From contig NC_036457.1 of assembly GCF_002775205.1 (NCBI RefSeq), positions 5,534,024 to 5,598,023 of the forward strand: DNA of 64,000 bases, in the 5' to 3' direction. Under the pieces are notes generated by a model. The model searched no databases, had not been told where the DNA came from, and was given only the letters and a program-made list of their open reading frames with translations. Source of the stretch: Xiphophorus maculatus. Its lineage: Eukaryota; Chordata; Actinopteri; Cyprinodontiformes; Poeciliidae. Shown in pieces: positions 52,401 to 63,760 of the stretch. Every line of letters starts with the position of its first letter. Within the stretch, counting starts at the first letter, position 1. The position numbers and the translations under genes were made by a program.

Positions 52401-55400
52401 TAGGAACATCTGCTGTGATGCGTTTGTTGGCCAGTCATATTTTAACCTCAGATTTCATGATTAAAGTCATATTTTTTACATTTGACATGTTATTATGCCA
52501 CGTACTTGTCAAGTCTTGTTCAAGCTGCCTCAGATCTCGGTGAAGGTCGTCAAATTTGACCTGAGCTGCCATGAAGACGTCCTGAGGCTCAGGGAGAGGA
52601 AACATGGACTTTTCTGTTCCAGCGTTCTGAGGGAACACAAACAAAACATTAGCTTTAACGTTCCTGCTCAGTTAACAGTAAACAGCATTTAGCTTAGTAA
52701 ATGGTCACTTTTAAGTCTCCACCTGGTCTCTGTCAATCGTCATTTTAAAAAACTTGAAACTTATTTAGTTTTACCTTTTTTGACCATTTTCCACAGAAAA
52801 ACACACAAATCCTTAATTTAAAGTACAGATAACTAATAAAAGTTTAATTTCCAACACCTTGTCCACGTTGTGCAGGTAGTACGATACTACGTAGTCCACC
52901 AGGCTGATCCGGTTGTCCTGAGAGAAAATGTTGACTTCTTAGCCACATCAAAAATATAAAATATAATATAAAACATTTGTTCTTTATTGTATGATGTACC
53001 TAATTTAAAGATATTTTAAGTATCTGAGTGTAATCTGAAAAGTTGCCTAAATATCTTTTTTGTATCCGACTATTGTCAGTCTACCTTATTGTTTGTGATT
53101 TAATATGAAATATTCAATGTTTATATAGACATATTGCAATTATGTTTGTTATTCTGTAAACACAATTAGAAATGCATGTAAATGACTGCATATCAAATAG
53201 GAATAATCCTTTTTATTATTGCACACATATAATATAATTGAGTCCAGAAGCCTTTGTTGAAAAATGTAATAAATATGTAACAACTGAATTTATTTACAGT
53301 TTTGTAAGACAAACTATTATGTTTGTTTTGCTCTCAGGAGATTCTAAATCAAGTAAAAATAGTTGATTTCTATATTATAATAGGTATTCAAAAGACCTAA
53401 AAATTGTGTTTTTAGGTTTTCTAATACCACCAGAATTAGAAGTTTACAAATAAAGACCCTTTTGCTTTATGTTCACTGTAAAACGTATGAATTGAGTTAA
53501 AGCATGCAGAAAAAGAGTCCCTGTTCATGTGCAGATATCAGCGCTCACTCTGCTTTTGACATCTTTCAGTTTCGGGAGGATTTCCAGACCAAAACCGTCG
53601 GCCTGGCCTCTGATCTTGCTGCCTCCATTCATGTGGTTTCCCAGCGCCAGCACCAGTCCCATCACTTCCCTGACACCGCTGCTCTCCAGCAGAACCTGTA
53701 AACCAGATGCATTCATTCGACTGGGAGCTGATGTTTATTGGAGTTCTCTGTTAAGGCTTTGTCTGATGGCCACCTTGCAGACACATGAGACGGAGCTCAG
53801 CTTGCGTTTAACTGAGGAAATCGCATCGGTGAAGGTCGACTGGAAGATCATGCAGCAAGCTCTCCCAGGAAAGTCTGGAATCTGAGACAGTTCATACAGG
53901 AACCTGGAGAACATTCACAGAAATTATCTTCTGATCCATTTCATGTCAGCATAGTATGGGGAACGTTTTTCTGCCATAATCCGAGAGCACATTTTCAGTC
54001 TGAAAGCAGGACTTCATGTCTTTCTTCTCAAAACTTGTAATGCTTTTACTCAAAACTTCTGCACTGTGCTTTCTCAAACCTTTCTCCTCGCGCTCAAAAC
54101 TCATCTCTGCTCGGATCAAATCTCCTCTTGAAAAGCTTGCGAATCAATTTGTACTTGTGCTTGGAACAATATATATATATATATATATAGTATAAACAAC
54201 TAACAGTAAACGTATATATATCTATAATCTATAGACCTGGATGGATGGATGGATGGATGGATGGCGCAGGTTGCTACAATCGATAGTAGCCACACAGGCA
54301 CATCCACCAGAAGGAAACAAACGCACCAAGTAGAATACTTGCATTCTATTGGCTGAGAGGTTGCCAGGCGACGATACTTTTCTGTTCCAGGTGCGAGCAG
54401 AGACGAGGAGAAAGGTCTGAGAGAGAGCACTGAATGTTTCAAAGAGAGCCGACGTTTTGAGTACAAGCTTTGACAAGTTTTGAGAAGGAAGGCATGAAGT
54501 CCTTCTTTCAAAATGATAATATAAGCGAAAGTATTAAGTTTTGAGAACAAATGGCATGAAATCCTGCTTTCAAACTGAAAATGTGTGCTCTTGGATTATA
54601 GCATAGTTGATTCTGACCACAAAACGAGTCAATATAAAAACTGACTGCTCAGGTTTGTCCAGCAGTTTGACATCATCTTCCTCAGACGATTCGCGGTGCT
54701 TCCTGATCTTCTCCAACTCATCCGGTTGACCTCTCTATCAGCAAAATCACATTTTAAAACAAAACTCAGAATATTTGCTTAACATTCAGAAAGCTTTGTG
54801 TAGTACAAACATTTTCATAAAGGGCTTCGATAGCATCCAGGTCCACCACAGAATGATCCACAGTCAGAACAGCTGAAAGAATGAAAAATTACAGAAAAGG
54901 TTTAAAAGTAGCAAACAATACATGTTAGATGCACAATAAGCGGTTCATAAAATCCACATTAACCTTTAAAAGTCTTTGTTATTGTTAGTTTATTGATATT
55001 TTATCCTACTACTTTCCATTTATAGTTATTGTTCACCTTGATATTGTTTTTCCTTTCAGTTTTTTCTTTCATACATATTTTTTTCTTTTCTGCATATTTG
55101 CTTTTATTTCCCATAGAAAAGATTTAGTAGTCAATACTTGCTAATATTAAGTCGTAAAATAAAAATAAATAAATAACACAGTGGATAAAATCAAAACTAC
55201 TCCTATGAAGCTCAAATTTACTCATACCCCAGGATTGTTTAGATTTAAAGTTGTATTTTATTTTATTTTTTTAATCTGTCTGGACCGTCCCAAGCTGTTA
55301 ATATTTTTGATCAGAAAAAACCCCAAAACATTTTGGCAAAATTAAAAGATAAATCGTCAAAAATATCAATGGAAACATCAACAATTATGAGATTTTTCAA

Positions 55401-58400
55401 TTGATTATTAAGAAGGGTATGGATTCTTTTGACAAACCAGCTTTCAATAAAATGTAAATAAAGGCAGAGTATTCATTTTTATCTACATTTGTACTTCTTT
55501 AGCATCGTTTTAATGTATTCTCAGCAATGCCTCTCTTATTTCCAATAAAAAATAAACGTATTGGTTTGATAAAAATTGTTTTTAATCTATTCCTGCTAAC
55601 AATAAGAATAATCTTTACTATAATCTCCATATAATGCAAATAGCATTTAATTCCAGTATTAATTCACATCTACATCATATTTAATGCCTTCAGATTTAAG
55701 GTATCTTTTGAAAATAACGTTGCAGTATAAAAAATAGTTTTTCTTATTGTTCTGATGTAATATTATAATTTTAAATGTAATGTTTTCTTTGCCTAAAAGA
55801 GAAAAATCATCATAATTAACAAAAATAAAGGCTTTCAAACCTTCAAATCTAAATGATTCCAGTTTATAAAATTGGTGTGTAAATGAGTAAAATCCACCGA
55901 CCTTGCTGAATATCTCTCATCTCCAAATGGAGGCTGGATATGAGGATGCCCACAGCCTGAGAGCGTTTGCTGTCCAGCAGCTTAATGATCTAAAAACAAA
56001 CGGTTACCATGACAACCTGGCCATCAGAAACCATTAACGAGGCGTTCGTAACGGCAGTACTGAAAGAATACAGATCATGTTACAGTGTTTCCTTCTACTT
56101 GTCAGTGTCATATTTTGCATCATGAATTTAGTTTTAATTATGTGTTGGTTGAAATTCAATGTTTTAAATGTTTAAAAGAAACAACAAAGAAATTGTTGTC
56201 CAGATCATACATTGGAAAAACTATTCCAGTTAATAAATTACAATTACTAAAACCTAAAACCACAATGACTTTAACTTTTGTTGATAAGTACTGAGACGTT
56301 CAGAAATTGGTTCCCAAAAGTATTGGTATTGACTCCCTCTAGTGGAGAAACAGTATATCTTCAGTAAAACAGTTTCTGGAAACTGAGTTGTGTTTTATGT
56401 TGATAGGATGCTTCATACCTTTTTGGCTTTCGCTTTCTTCTCATAGGCCTGAGACAGCGGCTTCCTTTTCTCCATCGTCGTTGTTTTAGCAAACAGATCC
56501 TCAAACTCATTGCCGTTTATGTGTGGTTCCTCTAACATGTTCCACAGCGAGTGGTTACTAAAGATGGAAAAGTAAATCAGTCATATTAACTTAGGAAATT
56601 AGTTTCCAATATGCTGCATGTATTAGTCTATCATTTGACTCAACCTGAAAATATTCTTGAATGTCGTTATTTATTAGAGAAAAACTGCGATATGCCAAAG
56701 CTATATTATTATTATTAATCTTGTTTTAATATATTGTTTTTAACACTTTAAGAACTTTTTGGTGTGAACCCTTATACATGATGTTGATTCTATTCAATTT
56801 TGTGGTGCACCTAAAAATGTCACCACATTTATTTCGGTTGTTTTATATTTTGTTAAATATTTTTACATACAGTTTATTGTATTTTTTCCAAACATGAATA
56901 ATCTAATGCTAATCTGTCTGCATTAATGCTTTTATGAGGTGGAGATGGGAGCAGTAGTGGCGAAGCGGAACCTATATTTGGGACGGTTGGTTGCTTCCGG
57001 GTTTGCTTTAGGACGAACTTCCTGTTTGCTTCAGAAACAATCTGGATGCTAACGGCAGCGCTTCGGTCGTCATTTCTGAGTCCTGTTTTAATATTCTTCA
57101 GGTCAGTAAACGGTGAAAACACACCAAAACTACTCTGTAAGATGTTTACCTCTTATTTGATCAGCAGGTAGCGTTGCGTTTCGGTTTCTGTGCATCTTTC
57201 TGCTAACAGATGTAAGTTTGATCAGCTGAGGTTTAGATTAGCACCAAGCTAACCCACGCCTGGGAAGTCTTGCGGGGCTAGCTGATTGAAAGACCGCGTT
57301 GTCTTACTAACTTCGGGTTTTATGAGTTTTGTTTTGCGCTTGTTTGAATAATATTCAGTGAATGTTGTTTGGTGACTCATAAAGTAGCTCAGAGCCTAAG
57401 ACTGTGGTTGAGTTTAAAGGAAGAGAAACTATTTTTTGTTTATGAAGCGTGAGAATTGTGACGTTAAAGTTTGACGTAAATTCTATATATTTTTTGGTCT
57501 TATTTTATTTTTGATCATTATTAACTTAAAATCAGTTTACATTTCGATATTCACGCCATTTAATATGCAGTTACATGCAGTAAAACTTTAAAACAGTTTC
57601 TTTATCCTACTTAGTACACTATACCATGGTTGTCTTCATCTAAGTGAAGGATTTTAATGTGAAAAGATAATGTGCTAAGGTGCATTATTACTTGTGAGAA
57701 AAGGAAACAAGGTTTATAAAACAAAAGTAATGTAAAACGTTAATATTGTACAATATAAATGGTTTGTGGTTAAATAAATGAGATGCGATCTGGATGCTAA
57801 AGGCAGCGCTTAGGTCGTCATTGCTTTTATTCTTCAGATTGCACACATCACTGCTACAGCAGTCCTGACACTTGGGACAAAAGTGGTTCAAAATTAAAGA
57901 GACAAACTATGAATTAAAATGTTATGATTTAAAAAAAACAAACAAATAAAAATCAGGACGAATATGAGAAAAAAATGTACTTCAGTTCGACTGATTCAGG
58001 TGTGGATTATTTGTTATGAGGAGTTAAAGCTCAGTTTTTCACTCTTGAAATGTAATAAAGTATAAAAATAATTTTTAAACAAATACATTACAGTTTGATT
58101 TTGTTTTCCCTAGACTTGTTTTAGAAAAACGTACAGAAAATATTCTGCTGCTTTGACTTTTTGTATAACAAAGTGAAGGTATAAGAAGCTTTTGCTTCTA
58201 CCTCCACTTTTTTCGGGCTACACTTTGTGTTCTTGCCATTGACAAGAATTAAATATTACCAATTTCTGTACTTTTTCTTTCTTTTTTGACTTGTGTATGG
58301 AAAAGTTAAAAATGACCAAAAAAATAAATAAATATTGATTATTCAAAATAAACTTCCAATCAATTTGATTTTAAATGCTCAAACCTACTTGTCATCTTGG

Positions 58401-61400
58401 ATCTGGATTCTGGTCCAGTAAAGCGGCTTCATGGCTCGGGAAGGTTCCACTGCCCGCTTCCGTGGAGGTTTTTCGGCAATGATGCCCCCTGCTGGTGGAG
58501 GAGGTGGTGGGTGAGCGACACCTGGTGGTGGTAGTGGAGGCGGTGGAGGAGGAGACAAACTGTGTTGTTTCTGAGAATTAGGAGGATGACTCTGAGATAA
58601 CGTTGAAACCACAGAAGAAGAAGACAAAACTTCTGTGGAAACCATGTCTGGATTTTTGGAGGCTCCCATTGACTGCTGAAGATTCGAGCAGGTTGTCGTG
58701 GTAATGTCACCATCTTCAGGACTTATGATAAAGTTTTCTCGGTCAGTCTGGATGCTAACATTGCGGAAGGATTTGTCTAACAAGCCGTCGGCTGTGGAAA
58801 CGGCAGCATCTTTGAGCCCATCGGGATGTTGGCTCCAAACCTGTGAGACTTGTAGCTCCTCAAGCATCAACTCCAGGCGAGCAACATTGTCTCTGTTTTC
58901 GTCCCTCAGTTTGCAGAGCTGACGCTCATAATCCTCCTGAAGATAATGTTCGTAAAAGAAGAAAGTAGCATGGTCACTCACTTTGGCAATCAAATATTAA
59001 ATTTTTCTTTGACCAAAAGCTGAAAACTTGTGTTGTGGGATGAAAAACTTTGTTGAGCCGAGTCCCCAAACTACTATCTAATTAATTAATTTATTATTTT
59101 AAAGAAATTTTCTTTGAATTTTTTGGAGAAAACAATCGATTATGGCAGAAATTAGAAAAGATGTCAGAAGGGAGAACTGTGTTGCAAAGAGCTGCAATAA
59201 GTATTTCTGAAAAAGAAAATAATTACTTTATCATCATGGATGTTTTGTTCTGACCTTATTTTGAAATAGTTTTTATTTATTATCTGTGCTAGCAACATAA
59301 TAAAGTAAAAAAAGGCTTAAGTGTAGTCATTAATGCTATTTTAACATTCACAGCCATATTCTTGATCTTATGTTATATTTTTAATATTCCTTCTGGCAAT
59401 AATATAATAAACCAATCTGTCCTATTAGAAAGGGTTTTATTGATTTGAACATATTTTTACAACGTATTCTATTGTAGCTCGAATAAATAAGTAGTAAATC
59501 TTCCAAAAAAATCTGAAAATTATAGATTGATCTCAGAAATATTCTAGAAAAAACTTGGACATTTCTGAGTTTCGAAAGTAGAAATTTTTCGACTTTTCAA
59601 ATTCAGAAATTTTCTTGGATATTTTTGTAGAAAATTTCTGAGATCTTTTTTGGCAGAATTGTACTTTTTCTTTTTTTTCTATCTTGCAAAAGCCTTAAAA
59701 CTGTCGCGGACTTTGGACCTTTTATAAATTGGAAATGTTTATTTTCTAATGAGTCTTTAGATTGCATTTGTGTGCAAGTCCGAAACTAAGAATTGAGAAT
59801 TTTTAGAAAATCTTAAAAATGTAGATATTTTTATGAATTTTATACTGACCTGTAGCTTCTCCTGCTCCTGTTTGCATTCTCTCTTCAGCTGCAGGAGAGC
59901 GGCCTGGTGCTCTACCAAGGAAAGCATACAATAACAAAATACAGCTTTAGCTTCCCAGAAATAAAACTAAACAAGACCTCTCAAAATGTCAACATTTCAC
60001 TGGAGTCAAAGAAATAATTGGAAAAAATCTCTGTCAAACAAACGTCTCTATAATGTGACCAGATGATTGCTGCAGATTCCTAAAGATTAAAGAAGAAATA
60101 TTTCTCACGACAAAAAGATGACCGCTCACTTGCATCTTGAGCAAACAGTTTAAGCAAACATTCATCTGCTAATGGATGACTAGAAGTACTGAAAGGTAAA
60201 TTACAAAGTGTATTTGCTGTCGTCTTTCTGACTGTTTGCAGAGATGTGGGTGTGTACAGTGAAGCCCAGTTTCACCATTGCTGAGACATTTCATAAATTC
60301 CCTCAAGTTATGAAAAATATAAAACTAATGGAGTAATATACTTCTTTCAGCACTTTAGATTTTCTTTGATTCATTACAACACAAATATATACTGGAGGAA
60401 ATTTTGTTTAATGAAGGAAAAGTTTAGTTTTTTATGCCTATAAAATACAACAAATTAAGTTTTAACAGTGACAAGTGAAAATCCAAGAGTTTTTGCAGGG
60501 CCTCCTACTCTAATAATATTTAATAGCAAACATATTTTTAAAATAATGCAAGTGTGTTTTCACACCTGATAATCCGGTAGACTCGGTTCATTGCGAACCA
60601 AAATTGCAACATTTGTTACATTTTCAGCTGCTGTGGTTCGTTTTCACACTGAAAGACCAGTTCCCCCCCGTCGCCTGTGGTGGCGCTGCACCAGAGCTAC
60701 TGAAGGAATCGACACAAAACCTCTGAAGAAGTCCAGCGCAACTTCCTTCTTCAATGAAATGTAAACAAAAACGGAGCGGCGTCTGATTTTAGCGGTTTCT
60801 CCATTGGTATACATTACTAGTTTGGACATAGCCTGCTAGCCGCTAACGATAGCGACGCTCCGGTAGGCGCCATTACTGTGAGTGACTGAGTCACGTCCAC
60901 AAAACCGTACTGCTCCAATGCGGGGTGAGCAGGAATTTGTCACAAAAATCATCGTTGCGCCCTTATTTCTTACCTGATTTCTATACATATGGCTTAAATT
61001 AAAGCAGAGTAAATTGCTGATGCTTTGATATATATAAAACATGTTTTCTCCCTTGATATAAATCTATAGACTGTTTTTTTCTGTCAAATGAATCAGACTT
61101 TGTAGACCACGGGTGTCAAACTCATTTTCGTTTTGGGCCAAAACGAAAATGAATGCTCTTAAAGGGCCGGTTATGCCAGAATGTATTGATAAAACCTGTT
61201 CATAAACTGTTAAAATATCAATGAATTCTTAAAATTAAATATTATTGAATATCTTTTCAGTACCTCCAGGATTTCCTCTTTGTGATTTTTTTTTTTTTGC
61301 AATAAAAATCAGTGTTTGTGGTACTGATTTGGAAATATTTGCGATATTTGAGCTTATTTATGACGGTAAGCTGTGTAGATCATGGACTATAATCTGACAT

Positions 61401-63318
61401 TAATTAAAGATGAGGCAGCTGTTTAATACAAGTAAGAAAGTTTTTGACAATTTTTGAGAAAATCTGCAATTAACTTCCTATTTATTGCGTATTAATGCAA
61501 AAAAAAAGGCAGGGAATTTTCACGATAATTCTCAAGAAACTGGAGGGACTGATTGATATAATTTGGCAGTAAACAAATAAAAACTGCATTGATTTAATTG
61601 ATAACATAATATTAAAGCTCACTTAGTGTTAAGTCTAGAATCTAGAGGACCATATAAAAAGCTATGGAGGGCCAGATTTGGCCCACAGGCCTTGATTTTG
61701 ACACAAGTTCTAGGCAAACGAATTAGTCTGATTAAAGTGGATTTAACAGGGCTGGTGAATTTACACCAGCCCTGTTATAAACTGATCAGTACCTGCTTCT
61801 GTATACTTCAGGCCAACCTTTTCTTCCTTGAGAGGTGGCCACACGGCTTGCAGACGACCAGGAGTTTTTTCCTCTCCTTCTCCTGCTGTGGGCGTCTCTG
61901 ACTGTAAGTTAACCACAGAGTTATTTTGACTCTTAAAATACAGTCTCTGCTCCCTGTAGCCATAATCAGAAGCGATGCAAAGTTTTCAAGCATGCATTTA
62001 TCATTCTAAAAGGATTCCGTTTTGCTTTCACAAAGAGTTTCTGCATGAAACATAAGTTATGCTTTCTTACTTTTTCATCACATGCATCGTTCTTCTCTAG
62101 TGTTTTTTTGGAGGTTCTCTCAAAAATTGTTCTTAGCACATCTTTATCGTTTCTCAACTTCTTCCTCACTGCCTCCAGGTCGATCCTCTCTGTCGAGTCT
62201 TTCTTCAGAGGTTTTGGTGTGAAAAAGGCCTTGAAGGCATCGAAAGCAGCTTCCGCGCTCGACAGAGGTCTGGTCGGCTCGACTGGTTTTGTATCTTCTT
62301 CTGCTTGAGGTTCTCTCCTCTTACTCTCTGGACATTCATCATTTCCATCCAAATGGATCCTGATTTCATCCTGATGTGGTTCAGTCACCAAATCTTCATC
62401 TTCTTTATCACCAGGAGTTTTTTCTTGATTCAGAAGCTGGGAGATCTGGTCCAGAAATCCGTTCTGGGTCTTTGTGTCGCTCTGTTTTTCTGTGAAAACT
62501 GGATTTTTTGCAAACGGAGGACTCTGTTTGGTTTGAGTGGTTGTGCCGTTCTCAGGCCCACCGATTCCCTTCCTCAAGACCCGCAGGCCACTGAACAGAG
62601 CCGGGAGCGCGACCTTTTTGTCTGTTGGGCAGCCTGGAGAGAAAGTAGCTCTAGTCAGAGTTGACCCAATCGGAGGATTAACAGTTTGTTTATTAATATG
62701 AAGTGGAACGTCATTTGGGCTGGAAAGGAGACGTGCAGAGGCATTTTGTTCTTCATATTCAGAATGTTTCCTCTTCTCTTTACCTTCAGCATCCTCCAAC
62801 TCTGGTTCCTGTTCTTCAACAGCAAAAATCAAACGTTTTACAATTATCATAGGATGTTTGGTTTCCACTGCAGAATGCACAAGTGGGAAACAGTCTTCCT
62901 GAAAATGTGCACCATTATTTTCAGTCTCCTTTACGTCATCCTGCTTATCGTTTTGGGGACATTTTGGGGAAATGGCTTCATTTATTCCAAATTTGTCCAG
63001 TGACAGATCAACTTCCTTGCAGTTATTAACTTTGTCTTCAACTGCAGAGTTAATCTGATCATTATTCGGCATCCAGCTCTCCGTATTGGAAGCAATTTTA
63101 GTGCTTTCAATCCAAGTTTTCTGTTCCTCTAGGATGTACTGTTTCCTTGTTTCTTTTTCTGCAAAAGACACGTCACTTTGCAAGGATTTTGTGAAATAGC
63201 ATTCAGAATCATTGAACGGGTCAGAAGCGTCTTCAGACTTCATTTTGCTGTTAACATTTGTCAGTAAATCTGCATTTTCTGCCTCCATTGGGCTACTTAA
63301 AGTTCTTGGCTTTTCCAT
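43466..63318 (-). CDS. fmn1: Formin 1, 17 coding exons
   Basis: Actin nucleator and elongation factor, also linked to microtubules and cell junctions. Coding exons in order: 62071-63318, 61793-61901, 59850-59911, 58389-58936, 56419-56557, 55902-55989, 54811-54872, 54646-54734, 53774-53903, 53549-53695, 52858-52917, 52506-52626, 47005-47097, 46155-46206, 45254-45403, 45019-45100, 43466-43510. Phases agree and give 1074 aa (human about 1420). The N-terminal exon (416 codons) ends in the formin-1 block [14 protein letters not shown] and [21 protein letters not shown] and VGLKYTEA follow, then a coiled coil. FH1 is short, two proline runs at about 602-621. FH2 begins near [12 protein letters not shown] (about 642) and holds [16 protein letters not shown] (about 844). 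The C-terminus KERLRQKE is as in human. The ATG at 63316-63318 is the first in frame after a possible acceptor; an untranslated exon upstream is likely. Confidence 0.95.
43539..44958. mobile_element. Family D element carrying two nested insertions
   Basis: Outer ends CAGCGGTATCAAACTC and AGTTTGACACTTGTG are flanked by GATTAGAC (43531-43538) and GATTAGAA (44959-44966), a 7/8 target duplication. The family D body is broken by a second repeat at about 43790-44245 (TATCGGTATTGG, ATATCGGCATATCGGATATC) and by a third block at about 44336-44718 of repeated GCTAA/TTAGC words. It lies in fmn1 intron 16. Confidence 0.75.
45404..46154. other. fmn1 intron 14, AT-rich
   Basis: Very AT-rich with local duplications around CAATTGATTCTGA near 45722-45770. 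No other feature. Confidence 0.5.
46230..46560. promoter_or_regulatory. Candidate conserved element in fmn1 intron 13
   Basis: About 330 bp of GC-balanced, non-repetitive sequence between AT-rich flanks, just upstream of fmn1 exon 14. It contains homeodomain-like TTAATTACG and TTATGATAAAAT and the runs CTGCGGCGCTG and ATCTGCGGCCGTC. In mammals limb enhancers of GREM1 lie within the 3' introns of FMN1, so this is a reasonable candidate. Conservation could not be tested. Confidence 0.35.
47391..48076 (+). pseudogene. Broken N-terminal fragment of a hAT/ZMYM-type transposase
   Basis: After the SINE, 47885-48076 encodes [34 protein letters not shown] and [13 protein letters not shown]. This is the TTF-type zinc finger at the start of many hAT and ZMYM-related transposases (Cys, Cys, then His pair). 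Before the SINE, 47391-47664 is an open frame that would supply the leader, but it is out of phase with the finger. Nothing of the catalytic or dimerisation domain follows. It is an old fragment within fmn1 intron 12, not a host gene. Confidence 0.65.
47652..47866 (-). mobile_element. tRNA-derived SINE inserted in a transposase remnant
   Basis: Read on the minus strand, 47668-47850 starts with a tRNA-like head (A-box-like TGGCGTAGCGGTTAGCGC, B-box-like GGCCTTGAGTCC), continues through a body with CTACTGTCATATAAGGGAC, and ends GGAGGGGTAAAAAAAAA. It is flanked by the perfect 16-bp direct repeat CCTCAAGATGGACGTT at 47652-47667 and 47851-47866. It belongs to a different SINE family from the one at 5521. 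Confidence 0.85.
48590..49099. repeat. Interspersed repeat family H, copy 2
   Basis: Inverted relative of 21083-21555, ending AGTAAATGTAACTAGTTACT. Runs of AGTAAAAGTAAAAAGTAAAG mark the same end region. Confidence 0.65.
49464..49770. repeat. hAT-like dispersed repeat
   Basis: GGCTGCATTCACACTGCAGC, CCCGTATCTGATCTTTTCAT and GGATATCTGATGCGTATCCG are characteristic of a common fish repeat that I recall as hAT-like; this cannot be proved here. The X-box-like word GTTGCTAGGCAAC lies at 49464-49476. Confidence 0.5.
50165..50806. mobile_element. Family D copy, diverged
   Basis: Contains CAGAATGTATTGATAAAACC, TTTGGCAACAAATAGATAAA and TGGGCCAGATTTGGCCCCCG. Both ends have decayed. A short family C fragment precedes it (about 49995-50110, AATAATCTGGCAGTGGAACT). 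Confidence 0.7.
51000..51610. other. GC-balanced single-copy block in fmn1 intron 12
   Basis: About 600 bp with higher GC and complexity than the intron around it, and no match to any repeat in the window. Overlapping open frames on both strands have no recognisable motif or splice context. It could be a control element or an unrecognised repeat. Confidence 0.35.
51628..52400. mobile_element. 750-bp DNA-transposon-like repeat F, copy 2
   Basis: Starts CACTGTAAAC and ends TTTTACAGTG. Inverted relative to 15806-16556 and similar throughout, for example AAAGAGCCACATTTCTCTA and GCATTCTGGGAAATAGTTCC. It lies in fmn1 intron 12. Confidence 0.8.
53972..54603. mobile_element. Palindromic element in fmn1 intron 8
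   Basis: The ends are long imperfect inverted repeats: left CATAATCCGAGAGCACATTT with TCTGAAAGCAGGACTTCATG, right (inverted) TATAATCCAAGAGCACACAT with TTTGAAAGCAGGATTTCATG. The loop has an AT dinucleotide run (54168-54188), a GGAT run (54238-54264) and the X-box-like GTTGCCAGGCGAC (54360-54372). No coding capacity. Confidence 0.75.
56930..57845. repeat. Locally duplicated segment in fmn1 intron 4
   Basis: ATCTGGATGCTAACGGCAGC followed by GCTTCGGTCGTCATT at 57041-57077 recurs as ATCTGGATGCTAAAGGCAGC and GCTTAGGTCGTCATT at 57788-57822. A GC-richer stretch, 56940-57200, surrounds the first copy. Either two copies of a dispersed repeat or a local duplication. Confidence 0.55.
59000..59845. other. 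fmn1 intron 3, AT-rich with degenerate repeat
   Basis: About 59510-59650 repeats words like AGAAATATTCTAGAAAAAAC and TTTCGACTTTTCAAATTCAG, the type seen in actc1 intron 6. Nothing else recognised. Confidence 0.5.
60565..60920. repeat. Interspersed repeat family N, copy 2
   Basis: Shares GTCGCCTGTGGTGGCGCT, ATCGACACAAAACCTCTGAA and CAGCGCAACTTCCTTCTTC with 9880-10135. It begins with CACACCTGATAATCCGGTAG and lies in fmn1 intron 2. Confidence 0.65.
61108..61708. mobile_element. Family D element in fmn1 intron 2
   Basis: Starts CACGGGTGTCAAACTCATTT and ends TTGATTTTGACACAAG, with the usual internal words (CTCTTAAAGGGCCGGTTATG, GGACTATAATCTGACATTAA, ATAATTTGGCAGTAAACA). No transposase. Confidence 0.8.
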
Positions 63319-63689
63319 TTGATTCAATCTGAGATTTCAGGGAGGATTATTAGTCATTTGTTAAATTATTTCATTGGTTCCAGCATGCAACTTTAAAGGA
63401 TTATTAGCAAGGAAACTTCACTTTACTGTTTCAGCCTTATCCTTCAGTTTGGCGAAAGTAAACCAATGAATCCTTTCCACAAGTTCCTCCTACAAGTGGA
63501 AGCAGCTCTCAGTGATCCAGATGAGCCGCAGAAATCCACAGACGGAATGGAAAATTTCCCAACTCTTTTTCCATGGCGCTGCTGGTTGGAGTGACTCAGC
63601 TCTGCCACATGCCGTTAAAATCCCATCAGAGTCTCAGCCGCTGATCCCTGGCTGGTTTCCTCCTTGCTGCTGCTCCCTACCTGGTGTGG

Positions 63690-63760
63690 TTGTTTACCTC
63701 CTGGACGCCGTCCTGCAGACCGGAGCTCAGACAGATGGTGTCTCCAGCTGAGCCCGTCTC
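63690..63760 (-). other. fmn1: Possible fmn1 untranslated first exon
   Basis: On the minus strand a GC-rich stretch ends at the donor GTCCAGGAG|GTAAAC near 63698. It could splice to the acceptor AAATCTCAG just ahead of the coding exon (about 63329). No TATA box; boundaries are guesses. Confidence 0.3.

Noticed and set aside
62305-63003. Plus-strand frames opposite the large fmn1 exon
   Set aside because: Hydrophobic shadows of an acidic, lysine-rich coding exon on the other strand.
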